Positions 1 to 12,326 of a stretch of DNA of 64,000 nt are shown here, in pieces (the first letter of the stretch is position 1; the number at the start of each line of letters is the position of its first letter). The notes under the pieces are model-generated. The model searched no databases. It saw only the letters and a list, made by a program, of their open reading frames with translations, and was not told where the DNA came from. A program made the translations under genes and the position numbers. Origin of the DNA: Blastomussa wellsi (Eukaryota > Cnidaria > Anthozoa > Scleractinia > Plerogyridae); NCBI GenBank assembly GCA_947652115.1, contig OX393566.1, forward strand, positions 18,677,132 to 18,741,131, read 5' to 3'.

Positions 1-248
1 AGTGAAAACATTCCTGTAAACATAAAATCATGGGTAATTGTACCAATTACTTAGATTTTTTCCTCCTTAAAACCTCAAGTTATGCCCTTTCATTCAATCA
101 ATCTCTCTTATTTAATCTCTTAGTGATTATGATTCTATTTTTTTTTTGCATTTCCTAAGCAAAATTATGCATCAAAAAATGGTTTGTGTGCCCAGAAATA
201 ACACAACTGTTAACTGAACTTAAGATAAGGAAGAATCATCCTTTCTGT

Positions 249-3059
249 CTATATCTTGCCAAAACCAATTTTCCCATATGAAATACTCTTATTGAGGTAA
301 TCCTTGAATACACTGTAATCCTTGTGCACTACTGGGATAGAAAGTTCCAGAGTGCAAGTGCTGGATTCTGCCAAAACTTTCGTGGGACGATTTTCAAGGT
401 ACTTCACAAGTAACTTGGTGGCTATGTCTGGGGGTAGCGATGGACATCCAGTCCAAAATAGTACCATGTCTTGTAATGTTTCATTCCCATCAGCACCATC
501 TGTTGTTTAAACATAGAATAAACAGAAAGCTTTTCTTGTTGTAGAGTTGTTAGAATTGTAGAATTATCATATTATTACTGTACATATTTCTGTTATTAGT
601 GTAAACACGACTCCACAAGGAAACCTATTGCCTTAAACTAAATCATGTGTAAATAAAGGATTGTTGTTGTTGTTGATTGTGACACAGCTAATTAGGGAGG
701 TATGCTTTATTTATAGTTTAACTACCTTCTAATTTGGGGGGAATTTGTTTCTCATGAAAATATAACATCAATTTTGTTTACTAGTCCTTGTTGCCACGTA
801 AATCAATTTTTTTTTCCTATGAACCTCTTCACTTAATCATTAAATTATTATTGTAGAAAACTATCAACATTTACACCAACTGAGAATCCTAAAACAATTA
901 CCAGTGAGTATGAAAACCACTATTATATAATTTAAGATAGCCATATTGTTAGGATCACCTTTCTCGTGTAATTCATCTATGTATTGTAGAAAAAACTGCT
1001 GAGCTCTTTGATTCAAGGGATCATCAGTTTCTCTGTACTCCATATGTGACTTTAACATCATGACATCAACTTTATCAGTGTGTGGAGGAAACACACGTTG
1101 CTGAACCTCAGGAAGTCTCCCAAGTAAATCTAGGAGTGTTGTTTGTGACACTTTCACAGAAGCCAGTCCCTTCCTCAAGTCATCTAAGTCAGGGATGCGC
1201 TTTGTGATGACTTCATAAAGCAAAATGCACTCATATGCTAGCTGTCGTCTATCCTCTGTTATGCTAATATGAGGGTAGCCAGCAGATGTCAGCAGCTCTG
1301 AGATATTCATGGGGCTCAATGAATCTGTGAAATCTGACAAAGATTCTTTCTTGCATTGATGAAGCTGTTCACAGTGAAACAAAAACAAATATTACCATAA
1401 CACAACATGTTACAAATATTTGGGTGTTCATTTAGATCCTACATTAAATTTTGAAACACACTTTAACAAAACCTGCAAGAAAGCGGCTGGAAGAGTTAAT
1501 TTACTGTGGAAAATTTGTTCTTCCATTACCTGAGCTGCTGCTGAAAGTATTTACAGGGCCATGATCCTGCCCGTTTTTACTTACTGTAATTTACCCACAC
1601 TTAGCTACTCAAATACGCGCAAGCGACAAATTTGTAACATCGAACGTCGAGGCCTGAACATCATAACTTCTGGGCTGGAAAATATGTACATTCGTATTCC
1701 ATCAACTGACAGTTATAGAAAGGGAAAGTCTGTTTGTATGTTTTTGACTGCTTACTTGGTAAGGTATGTATGCCTTTTAAAAAATTACTTTACAAGGACA
1801 AATCACAATTTTAACACTAGGAACAGATTTTCATCAGTTGAACTTCCGAGGATGAAACTGGAGTTTGGTCGGCAAAGTTTCTATTTTTTGGGTGCTCTTA
1901 TTTACAATAGTTTACAGTTAGAGATCCGTGAACTTAACTCCAGAGTCTTCTTTAGGCAAAAAGTCAACGAACATTTTTATTTGTAATTTTTTATAGTATC
2001 GCTTTTTACCGCTGTATTTTCTGCTTGCACACTTTACATTTTTAGTTTTTACAGGACCCCTTTGATAAGAGTACTGTTTGTACTGATGGGTTTATCCTGT
2101 TTTAATATTCGTTTATTATTATTATTATTATTATTAACAGTGTATCTTAAGGTTTAAACGTATTAAAAATTGGACTTTTTTTTTTTTCAAAAAAGAATAC
2201 ATTACATACATATTCTGGCATTATTTTGCTGTGTGGCAAGACTGCTGTTTGAATAAAACTGATAGGATTCTCTAAATGGGCATTTTGCTTCTTCTGACAC
2301 TTAAAACATGCAACACATTGCATCTTATCCTGTGTACTCCTTTTTGATTTTTGACTAATGAACTCACCAGACACAATTTGAACCTACACACCCAGCATGA
2401 CCTTGCTATCTATTGTAAAATCTACAGGTGAATGTTCTTGCAACCATGGATATATTTAAAATGAAGGAAGCAAACCTGTATGAGCTTTTCTTTTAAATCT
2501 GGGTCTGGAATGTCTTCCAATGTAATATATTCTACTGCCGAATCTCGACTTCCAGTGCTTACATATGAGACTACAGCTGGAGAAATTCCACGGACACCAC
2601 TGCAGTCATTCAAGATGGCATGAAGAATCATCTTGCCCGCTAGGATGAACAAACCACCAGACAAAACATCATAGTTGTTGATCGGTACTAGGTGCCCTGG
2701 TTGACCTTCAAAAACGTTAATGGCTCCACCAGGTCCCTGCTTCAATCTTTCCATCAACAGATGGAAATACTCCCTTGATACACCACCTGCATCAATTCCT
2801 AGCTCGTCTACAAATTCAACACACAAGCGTTTAGTTATGTCAAAACTGGGGTTTTTATATTTTCTCAGCATCTGCTTCAAAATATCTGTTTTCCTGTTCA
2901 CCTCTACATCAAGATCACAGCCAAATGGCTTCACAGCCTCCTCAGTAAATGCTTTGAGAGAGTTTGCTGGAACCTTTGCATTCACTATTGCAGCTAAGGG
3001 TGTATCCCAAAGCCACTCCTCATCTTCTTTGGCACTTTCAGTAGCTACACAAGTGATAC
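249..3059 (-). CDS. HECT-type E3 ubiquitin ligase, three 3' exons
   Basis: Three exons (2476-3059, 959-1364, 249-499) splice in phase with GT-AG junctions and end at a TAG stop at 249-251. They encode most of a HECT domain: the N-lobe signature around VDELGIDAGGVSREYF in the first exon, a helical linker in the second, and the C-lobe in the third. The catalytic cysteine lies in ESSTC and the protein ends GFGKI, the normal end of the fold. HECT ligases accept ubiquitin on that cysteine and pass it to a substrate. The domain layout resembles the G2E3-like ligases expanded in corals; which one is uncertain. The intron after 2476 holds a LINE, and the intron upstream of 3059 holds the Merlin transposon. 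Confidence 0.85.
1405..2138 (+). mobile_element. 5'-truncated CR1/L2-like LINE fragment
   Basis: The plus strand encodes the C-terminal end of a non-LTR retrotransposon reverse transcriptase protein: a LGVHLDPTLNF-like segment, then ILPVFTYCNLPT, and near the end NTRNRFSSVELPRMKLEFGR. The reading frame has one in-frame TGA at 1531-1533 and stops at about 1986. A 3' tail of ATT trinucleotides at about 2110-2138 is typical of the CR1/L2 group. It sits antisense within an intron of the HECT gene. The 5' part of the element is absent, so this is a dead insertion. The clade assignment rests on these motifs only. Confidence 0.75.
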
Positions 3060-3296
3060 CTATGAAAAAAAAAGGCGTTAAATCGCAGTTTTCCTTCTAT
3101 ATCCATGGGCTTGCTTATGTACAAAAAACTAAATAAATGCCTAATGTCTTGATAAAAGAAATCTGGCTTACAAGACAATTTTGACAACATCAATATATTT
3201 TTTTTTAAATCATGACCTTTTACATCATTTTATAAATTATAGACTAAAAGAAAAATACTGAAACTTAACTAGGCAAACGATACCACATACACTGTT

Positions 3297-3304
3297 TTAT
3301 GCCT
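3297..3304. repeat. 8-bp target site duplication, left
   Basis: TTATGCCT directly precedes the GGATCAATTTTAC terminus. The same eight bases follow the mirror-image terminus at 14004-14011. This fixes both ends of the Merlin-like element. Confidence 0.9.
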
Positions 3305-3459
3305 GGATCAATTTTACTATGGGTAGTGTCGACCGACATATCGACCGATATGTCGACCGACATGTTGGTCGATGGTCGGTCGATATGTCGGTCGATAGTC
3401 GACCGCTAGTCGACCGCCAGTAGGTCGATAGTAGACCGATATGGCGGTCGATAGTCGGC
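3305..3459 (+). repeat. Left terminal inverted repeat of Merlin-like element
   Basis: About 155 bp that match the right end in reverse complement with one substitution and one roughly 11-16 bp gap. After the 20-base terminus it is built from short palindromic units of the form TCGACCGAYATRTCGGTCGA. Related but looser units (CACCGATA, GGCCGATA) continue inward to about 3600. ORFs read through this region are products of the repeat. Confidence 0.88.
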
Positions 3460-4088
3460 CGACTGTTGACCGATATATGTCGACCGATAGTCGGTCGATA
3501 TATCGGTAGACAGTCGGTCGATATTTGACCGACAATTCACTGATACTTTGCCGACACTCGGTCGACATTTGGCCGATGTTTCACCGATACTTCACTGTCA
3601 TTTCATTCCCTAGTTCAACATCAAAATGTTTGATCACCAAACAATGTTTATGTTTGGTCGTCAAAAATTTCCCGTTAGGCAAGGGCTATAAGTCCGACTC
3701 TTTATTTTTAGTTGTTTGTTCATCACTTTTGAATCCCGTGGGAGTTTAGACGGCGGTGAACAGCTTTGGCTATAGATTTGAACCTGGAAAGGGGTTTGCG
3801 TTTAGAACTGTTCAAGTGTTCAACCGTTCAAGCACGGCATTTACTTGCCGATCCTTTAGAGTGTGGCCATTGTAATAGAGGAATGGTATGATAATCACGT
3901 GGATGGCTACCTTAGCTTTGGTGAGTCGGGTTTCTTTAGGCTAACTCTCTATAATCTTTCGAGTATCGACGACAAGGGAGGAAAAGGAGAGAGAGCCTGG
4001 ATACGAGGTTGATGGTCACGCAGCATTTCATGTTCTACCTGTGATTTTTAACCGCGCGAAGCGAGCGCGGGTCATGTTCGACCCTTTA

Positions 4089-5465
4089 TGTCGTGTGTCG
4101 GTGACTAGATTCATACCCCACGCGGCCAAAACTTAAAATCTGGATTGGACAATGGACTCTGGACGCTGGACTTTAAGAATTTTTTTTAAAATAATTATTT
4201 TACCATAAAGAATACTTAAAGAGAAGTAGTGCCTCAAGTTACCAAAACTACAACTGTTAAAAAATATTATGATAAGCGCCTTCAAAAATGCTTCAACTTA
4301 CCTATCCAGTACGAGGCAGATCACGCGGATCACGCGGTATGTGGATCAAGTAGCGTTTAGGGTTTATTTAATTGTTGATTTACTGAATATTCTGCGACTC
4401 TTCTAGTATTTATTTAATATAAAAATATATCCGGTTATTTAAACCGAGTACGGTAAGGCAGGTCACTGGTTGCGTTACACATGTGGAATGTCTTGACGTC
4501 AGCGAAATTGATACATATAATCACGCTACTTTTAACCGTTTCGCTTGAGAGTAGGAATAGTCTATTAAACTCTGATTCCCCGTGTATTCTTGTATTTTTG
4601 GTGAAAGGATTTTCCCTTGTCTTGCAATCGAAAGGAGTTCAGAAACGCAAGTACATGAAACGTGCCTTGACATGTTTACATTACTTCACTGATCGGGAAA
4701 TTCCCATCATACTGAAGCGGGATAAACTACAGATTGCGTGGCAAAAGCAAAAACAGATTTATTAATTCCTTCGCTAGTGGTGGAAAGTAACGTTACTTTA
4801 AGGGTTATAATTCCATTTTTCATTTTCTTGGAAATTTTATTTTTAGTTTGATTTATTTAGTTTGATTTATTTTTAGTATTTGCGTTCTTTCATGAAGTTA
4901 CATGTGCAAGGCCGGAGGTTTCAGATTTAGACCATTACGTCATCAGATATTGCGTCATCAGCTGTCACGATTGCAAGTGATGGTGCAATCAGTCAAATAC
5001 ATGTTTGTACTTGTGGTCGCTGTTGTCAGTTGGTGCAGATAGTGGTGTTTGGTGGTACGCATTTTAATTAATTTAATTACGGTGACTGGCTCCATATCCC
5101 ACGCGGCCAAAACGTAAAATCTGGAATGGACTCTAGAACATGGACTCTGGACTACAGACTCTCATTTTTTTTTGGTGCGGGGAGAGCGGGAGAGTGGGGG
5201 TGTCGGTGACTAGATCCATACCCCACGCAGCCAAAAACTTAGAACCTGGACTGGACTCTGGACTCAGAACTTCATAAAAATGTATATATATTTTGGGGGG
5301 TCAGAGATGGCGGTGGTGGTGGGGGAGGGGGCTGGTAGGAGGGTTGGGGGGGGTGGCTAGACCCATACCCTGCGCGGGGTGGGGCGTGGGGGAAGGGGGG
5401 GGGGTCGGTGACTATAGCTAGACCCACACCCTGTGCGGCCTAAACTGGAGTGTACTTCTGGTCCT
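4089..5465 (+). repeat. Dispersed and tandem repeats inside Merlin element
   Basis: A unit beginning GGTGACTAGATCCATACCCC and continuing with GACTGGACTCTGGAC-like words recurs at about 4089, 5081, 5202, 5345 and 5404, separated by unique and G-rich sequence. No gene is seen from 3460 to 5943. Confidence 0.6.
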
Positions 5466-5745
5466 TGGACTTATTATCACAAAGCTAATACAATCTTTAC
5501 TCCCCCAGCCTTTAAAAAAATTCATTAAAAATCAAAAATCGTTTCTCACAAAAAAAAAACGTTTCTCACAAATCTAATATAATCTTTACTCCCCCAGCCT
5601 TTAAAAAATTCATTAAAAGTCATTAACCCTTATTATCACAAAGCTAAAATAATTTTTACTCCTCCAGCCTTAAAAAAATTCATTAAAAATCATTAACCCT
5701 TATTACCACAAAGCTAATATAATTTTTACTCCCCCAGCCGGGTAA
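5460..5745 (+). repeat. Four-copy tandem repeat, about 65-85 bp unit
   Basis: Four imperfect copies of a unit containing CACAAAGCTAATATAAT, TTTACTCCCCCAGCC and AAATTCATTAAAA follow one another. They lie just downstream of the 3' end of the minus-strand coiled-coil gene. Confidence 0.7.
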
Positions 5746-5943
5746 GGCAACTGAAACATATAAAAACAACAAAAATGAAGTCAAGAAGCTGAGGCTCTGT
5801 CTAAATCCTACAGTTACATATTTATGATCTACTGTTTGTTATAATAACCCACTACATTTTGAAATAACCTATTGCTTTCAACAGAACGTCAAAGAAAATA
5901 ATCCTAGTTAACAAACTTTTCGCCAGAGCCTCGCGAAAAATGA

Positions 5944-8900
5944 TTAGGAGTAAAATTCGTCTTTTGGATAGAAAGGAAGGAGCTGCTTTTCCTCCTTCAA
6001 TTCATTCAAGCGAGTTTTGAATTCTTTCAAGGCAGCCCTGCAACGACATTCAATAATCTTGGCGGATATTTTCCCTGTCTTCTCGCGCTCAGTCCCCACA
6101 ATTCTTTCATATCTCCTGGGGTCCACGATCTTGAGCTCACACAGGCCAATGTAATCTCTTAACGTGTTTCGTGCGATGCCAAAGCGTCGCATAGCTTCTG
6201 TCAAGGAACAGCGATGTTTCTGTAAAATTCGGAGGACGCCTTTATATCTTTTATGAAAACCTTCCAGATTAGATCCTGATATCGGTAATTCTGAAAGAAA
6301 ATGGAGTAGTTTAAGTTCAGTCATCGGTGAATGTAACCTTTTTTGTTTCTGAAATAATTTGCAAATGTTTGAAATGTTATATGGTAATTCTCTGACCCCA
6401 CAATGGGTTTTGACTACGACATTTTATAAGGAAAATATCAATTCCCAGGGTTAAGGTCATGTTTGGTCAACATGTCTTAGGGGTAAAATCAGGGATTGCT
6501 ATCTCGCTTACGGTTTCCAGGAGAAAAATCTCACGTTTCTAGCTCTCAGGCTATCTTTTTAGGTTGCTTGCGAATAAATATCAATAAAGAAACCACTGTC
6601 ATTCTGTTTTGGTTGTCTAAAGCGATAAGAAAGGAAATCAAGATACCTACAGCTAAAAACTGGTATCTTTAAGGGTCCAAAAACATAGAGCCACGCCCAG
6701 TAGCCCAGATTGGTCCACTTGAGGAGGGTAAATTTAAAATGAACGACGAGCAACCCCGTCATTTGTATTAGAGAGTCCTCCCCCTGGGCATGCAAATTCG
6801 AGATTCGCATGGAGTTTTGCGCGCGAAATTGTCAATAGGATGCCGGTTCCAAACTAGGATTATGACACATTTTGCTGTCCTTCGCCAGTTCCCATGAAAC
6901 ACTCTTTCTAGCATATCTCGCGTTGTTTTTAAGATTTTGTAATTTTTGTCTAACTAAAGAGCCCCAATTTTTTTTGGGAAAATTATGACCATATTTTGTT
7001 GACAGTAACCTTAATAGCAAGTCAAATACCCGAGGGAAAGTGTCATTGGATTCGACTTGTATATAAATCAGCTATGTTCCAGTTATTGTTCAGTCATGCA
7101 CACGAACTAACCTTTAGTCTTTTTCTGAGCAAGCTCAGCTCCCTCTTCATCGTCTTCATCGTCTTTTGTTTCCTTTCCCCAATTACCGTCCTCCATAGAA
7201 TCGTCCTCCCCCATGTCAGTATCAGACTTTTGGCCATCGTCAGTGTCCACTTCAGTTGCAGCTGATTTTTGTTTACTCTTGCCCTTGCTAACCGACTCTA
7301 CAAAAAAATATTGCATTTTCAGTTGCCTGTACGATATTATGATCGAATGAAATTATGAAATTATCGATTAAAAATACCTGATACGCTTAACGTTGCCATG
7401 TTTTCAACGCATGTTTTTGTATTCGAAAAAGTATATCGAACTTTGGGTCGGATCCATATAAGCGATAAGCGCTTAGTGAGAATTTCACTTTTTTGGGGGC
7501 GCGTCACTCAATCAGCGAAATAAAGCCGGCATTATTACAAAATTTGAGTCACAAAACCATTTCATAGTGAATACGCTTTGGCAGAAGCAGTTCAAAGACC
7601 ACAGAAACATTTTAACGCGAAAGCGCTTGGTCAGAACAGTGTTCGAACTTTCGCGCGCGTGGTACACAAATAATTAGTCCAAAGAAAATCCGCCATTATA
7701 ACAAACAGCGAATCACTCGAAAGGAAAAATGAAGCCGCCCTTATAATCCACAGCGAAGCGCTTAGCGCTTAGTCAGAATTTCACTTTTTTGTGACGCGTC
7801 ATTCAATCAGCAAAATAAAGCCGCCATTAGGCACAAAACAATTTCATAGTGAAACCGTTTGGGCAGAATCAGTTTTTTTTCAGTTGACCACGGAAGCATT
7901 TTAACGCGAAAGCGCTTGGTCAAACTTTCGCGCGCGTTGCACAGAAAGACAAAGTCAACCCACCCCCTGCTCGTCTATCTTTGTCATCCCCACTGGGCTA
8001 CCATTTGGAGCAATTTGTCATTATCGATAATATGCCGACTGAATCCGATTTGACTCGAGTATTTTCCTAAGATTGAAAAGAAATTTTCAAATTTCAGCTG
8101 TATACACGTGCGTACGTGCGTATGTGGTATCTACATGCCCCTTGAGAATCTCTGTTCTACTCCGCGTCTTCGCATCGTTCACAACGAAGTTGCAGCCTGT
8201 GTACATCTCTACTGAATACTCTGTCTTTCTAGTGCGGATACTTTGCGCTCCATTTTGGCGTGCAACCATTCTGCGGTGAAAAGAAAATGCAACATTTGAA
8301 GTTTTGAGGAGGAGGGGCATAAGGATTTGCAGTAATCCGGTTTTTGCATTATTTTTAATGCGGTTTTGCAAACAATTTCTTTTAACTTGCGCTTTTGCAG
8401 TTTAACAAGACTATGCGGTTTTCGGTTTTCGTGCATAACTGTTTTCAGTAACGCATTCATGCGCGGTTTTGCATTTAGACTTTTTCATGCGGTTTTGCGG
8501 TTTTTTGGACAGCCCTTATGACTCCCCCGTTGAGCGATGTTGCAAGGTACGTCCACCCCAGAAACATCGCGCGCAACTTTTTCAAAGTAGAAAGATGGAT
8601 GTAATAAAATGAAAAGAAATATTTTCCTGTTAAACAACGCCGAATTTCAAAACTTTTGATTTCTTAACAATGTTCACACCTTTTCCCCGCATCCGATTCC
8701 TGCTGACGTTCTCCCTTCCCTTTCTAGCGCCTGTCAGCAGGCGAAAATATAGTCGAAGCATCGAAATATAATGATAGTCTGACACCAAACCGCGCCAAAT
8801 CATGACAAACATGATCCCAGTGCATAATTCAGAGATACTCTCGGACAAATGGGACCAGTAGCGTGGACAATAAACCGTGCAAAAAATGCTACATACCTTC

Positions 8901-9231
8901 AAGTTCTTTGATGCGTCTTTGCATGGCGGCGATCGTTTCCTGGTATTCCTCCTCCTTCTTTCTGTTGAGTTCTTCCGAGTTTTTCAATTGCTTCATAGCA
9001 GCCTGCAGGTCATTCTTGGCTTCTTTGAATTTCTTTTCGGGCACTGTCTTTTCTGGCCTCTTTTGTCCAGTTTTATTGCTTGTCCCACACCTGTAAATAC
9101 AATAAAATACGAATGTAAGAAATAGGGCCTATTCATAATAGAGTTTATTAGTGGCGATCTATAATTTAGCTCCAATTATACACTAGTTCCTCTGTTCATA
9201 ATTCCACACACTGATAAATTTCGATGGAGTC

Positions 9232-9262
<31 letters not shown>

Positions 9263-9715
9263 TGACAAGTCAAAGTCAATTTGATACGCATGTTAAGTCG
9301 ACTCGATACAAAATCGCGTTACTTGAAGTCGTACTTCAAATGACCAAACAAGCCTTCATTTCGATTGATGGCCATAGCTATCGATATTTTTTTCCAATAA
9401 TCCATATATTTTACTGCATATACTATTTGCAAACAAAATCTACAATTAGGAATAGTTTGCTTACCATTCATCGTTACTTCCTTTACGTTTCTCACGGGCT
9501 GCTTGTGGCGGTGCTGGTTTCGATGTTGAAGTTTCGGTACTTCTGTCCGCCTTTTCGGGGGTCTCCAACGCCAAAACGCTGTTCACTATACTAGAATCAT
9601 GGCACTCACAATAATTCACCGACACGCCGCAAAACTCGCATCGGTAAGGGCAGTCCATCAGAGTGTGGCCATCCGATAAACCACATATCATACATGTTTT
9701 TGTTCGTGAAGCCAT
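5944..9715 (-). CDS. CCDC106-like coiled-coil protein carried by the transposon (4 exons)
   Basis: Exons 9465-9715, 8897-9090, 7112-7297 and 5944-6290 join in phase at GT-AG sites to give about 325 residues. The first exon starts MASRTKTCMICG and has a Cys-rich zinc-knuckle-like stretch (CMICG, CPYRCEFCG, CECH). The second is a strong coiled coil rich in K and E. The third is acidic and low-complexity. The last has a helical domain with GVLRILQKHRC, FGIARNTLRDYIGL and ELKIVDPRRYERIV, similar to the C-terminal region of CCDC106-type proteins. That domain may bind DNA or chromatin, but its function is not established here. The gene lies wholly inside the Merlin-like element, opposite to the transposase. 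Family call moderate; gene model strong. Confidence 0.75.
7466..7950 (+). repeat. Two direct copies of a ~190-bp sequence
   Basis: A segment starting AGCGCTTAGTGAGAATTTCA at about 7466 recurs at about 7763. It runs through TCAATCAGC, AATAAAGCC, TTTCATAGTG and ACGCGAAAGCGCTTGGTC to a TTTCGCGCGCGT end. It lies in the intron between the third and second exons of the coiled-coil gene. Confidence 0.65.
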
Positions 9716-11308
9716 AACGCGTTAATGTTCTCGAATACACCTAATGCAGCTGCATCGAATCTTTTTCCGCTGAGAGTTATATATATTTATCCCGTGTCGC
9801 TCTTGGGGTCGATATCATGGAGTGTGGGAAAGTGGCTTGTCTCCAAGAAAAATTCTTCTGTATGAATTCTCTCATTATAAAAAAGTGTAAAAGTGACACG
9901 GTTTAATTAGTTGCGCACTCTTCAAAGGACTTATCTCCCGCGCTAATTTCTTTTTTGCCGCAAACTTGGGTGTTGGATTATGCGAACAAAGAACAGATGG
10001 AAAACTTATATACAGTTTGCGTTTCCAGGTCGTAGTCAATTTTTCGTGTTATCAGTTTTTCCTCTGGGCCTGCAATACTGGACTTTTTTCATTGTACCTG
10101 ATTGATTATGAAAATATTCAAAATACGTTTTGGTCATTGGCCTCGATCATGGTACACTAACAATGGGGATTTTTGCGACACGGTTCCCCTCGTCAGCGAT
10201 CGCTGTTTGTGGTTTTAACTTTGATTAGAACCAAAGTCCTGCACACGCACGTGGCTAAACAAGATCACGCCTTATTGTGTTTAAAGACAAAGAACTGCAT
10301 TGTCTTCAAACACAATTAAGACGTGATCGAGAACGCCGGTCACAAGGTGCCGGTTTAATTTGCATGCCTAAAGTCACAAAGTGGAAATTTGCATCTTGTG
10401 CGGAACAACTCTAATAAGTTACAGGATAATTAGTTCAACCTTTGGTCCTTCTGCCTTCAAATTTTTGTTCAATTTGTAGAGATATTTGTCTTCGTATTCA
10501 TGAGAAATTCGAAGGGACTAAAAAGAGTTTCGCCCCTTGTCAAAAATATAAAGGTTACGACCGACCGAGCGTTTCCGAAGATTTCTCGGTTCCAGACATC
10601 GCACCATCTGACCGCGCATAATTAATTCGCTCCCAGACCAGCGCGTCGCGCATTTAAATTCAAAATGGCCAATACAAAACAAAAGGAAAGATTATAATTT
10701 TTATTTTTTCCTCAAAAACGATGTGAGGGCTCCCTGTGATATAAATACTCAAACAACGTGATAGAAATTTTTTTTTTTGTGAAACTTTAAACGTTCACAA
10801 GACGCTTTCGTGTTCTGCAGGGTGTGGTTGAAGTCACTGGAAGCAGAAAACTTAAAAGAGGCCTTGTAATTCTAGGATATTTCATGGATATTGCTATCGA
10901 GGAAATTAGAAACAAACCCGTACGACTTTGAAGAACATTCACGTATACGTCTCATATATCGTACCGGCAAGTACTAAACCTCTTTTTTCGGAGAGGGGGG
11001 GGGGCGCTTATTTGAAGGGGGCGGTTATTTAAAATTTTAAGCCTTTGGAGGGCCGCAGTAATTCGAATCGAGGCGCTTATTGGAAGCTGGGCTCTAATTA
11101 GAGCATTAGCGGTAACCGGATGGGCTTATAAGCGGCAGTTTACGGTATTTTCCCTGCCGACCTGAGCTAAAATTTGATAGCTTTCAACTATTTCAGACCA
11201 TTTGGGCTTCAAACTCACAACGAACACCCTATTTCAGAACAAAATGGTTAAAAACTATACCCTTGGAACCGAACATACCTATATAGCTTAAACTTTACTT
11301 TTCAACAG
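9716..11308. other. No gene recognised inside Merlin element
   Basis: The stretch between the two gene models should hold the 5' exon(s) of the plus-strand transposase, including the first half of its zinc ribbon, and the promoter of the minus-strand gene. I could not assign either. There is a run of G at about 10997. Confidence 0.5.
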
Positions 11309-12326
11309 GAGATGTCACCGTTGTCGACGCTCTTCGTCTGTGAGAGTACATTCGCATTTCTATGGAAGCAAAATTTCAATCGCAAGGCAGTTGCAATTTC
11401 TCTGGAAATGGGCGCACAAGTGTTCGCTACGAATGATGGAAATTGAAGGAACGGCCTCACAGAAAGTTTTAGTCAAGTTCGCACGGAAGTGTCGGCAAGT
11501 TGCATGGGAAGCATTGCTGCGCCACGCGATTCCACAGTTAGGCGGACCACATGTCATTGTGCAGATCGACGAATCAAAGTTTAATCACAAGTCCAAGGTA
11601 AGAAAATAGGAAGTATGGCCTTCCAGTGGTTCGAATCACTGTGCTTAAGCCTTAGCCGCCTCACAACTAGTCTACTGGTTACAAAATAAAAATCTCACTC
11701 ACGGTACTTCTACGCTACTGAACAGTACTGTTCTCGGTCTGAAGCCGGACTGAGCGCGTTGTATCACCTCCGCCACCTCCTATCTTTAATGTACCGTATT
11801 TCCAATGATTCTTTTCATAATATTTCATAATATTTTAATTCATGGAGCTGTAATTGTTATTCCTTTGCAGTTTCACAGGGGGCGTCGGCCTCAAAGAGAA
11901 AGATGGGTACTGGGGTTGTTTGATACACAGTATGCTCCAGCCCGACCATACCTACAGCTCGTAAGGCGACGCAATGCGGCGACTCTTTTGCGTATTATTC
12001 AACGGAAGGTTCAGCCTGGCTCCATAGTGCACACGGACCAGTGGGCGGCATATCGGCAACTCCAGAGAAGACTCGGCTTACAACACGGGGCGGTGAATCA
12101 TTCTCTACATTTTGTCGATCCAGTAACCGGAGTCCATACACAGAATGCTGAAAGCAACTGGTGTACGGCAAAGGAAAAATTTAAGAAAATGAAGGGAAAC
12201 ACAAACCCTGACTTTCTCATTGAATACCTTCAGGAATTCACGTGGCGAAGGTGGTATGGTGAGCCTCACCCAAATGGATGCTTTCGAAGGCTGCTCGATG
12301 ACATTGCTGAACAGTATCCCCTTTAA
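11309..12326 (+). CDS. Merlin/ISXO2-type DDE transposase (two 3' exons)
   Basis: Exon 11309-11597 follows a TTTTCAACAG acceptor and ends AAG|GTAAGA; exon 11871-12326 follows CCTTTGCAG and ends at TAA. The first gives a CHRC half zinc ribbon, the GSKISI motif and the first catalytic Asp in IDESKF. The second gives GRRPQRERWVLG, the second Asp in HTDQWAAY, and the catalytic Glu in QNAESNW, followed by LQEFTWRRWY. This is the IS1016/ISXO2 DDE layout used by Merlin transposases, which cut and paste the element by its inverted repeats. No stop or frameshift is seen in these exons. The N-terminal exon is not identified, so intactness is open. Confidence 0.88.

Noticed and set aside
3317..3749. Open frames in both Merlin terminal repeats, including 13754-14142
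   Set aside because: The proteins are repeated R-P-T / S-T-D peptides made by the palindromic DNA; no start context or independent conservation.
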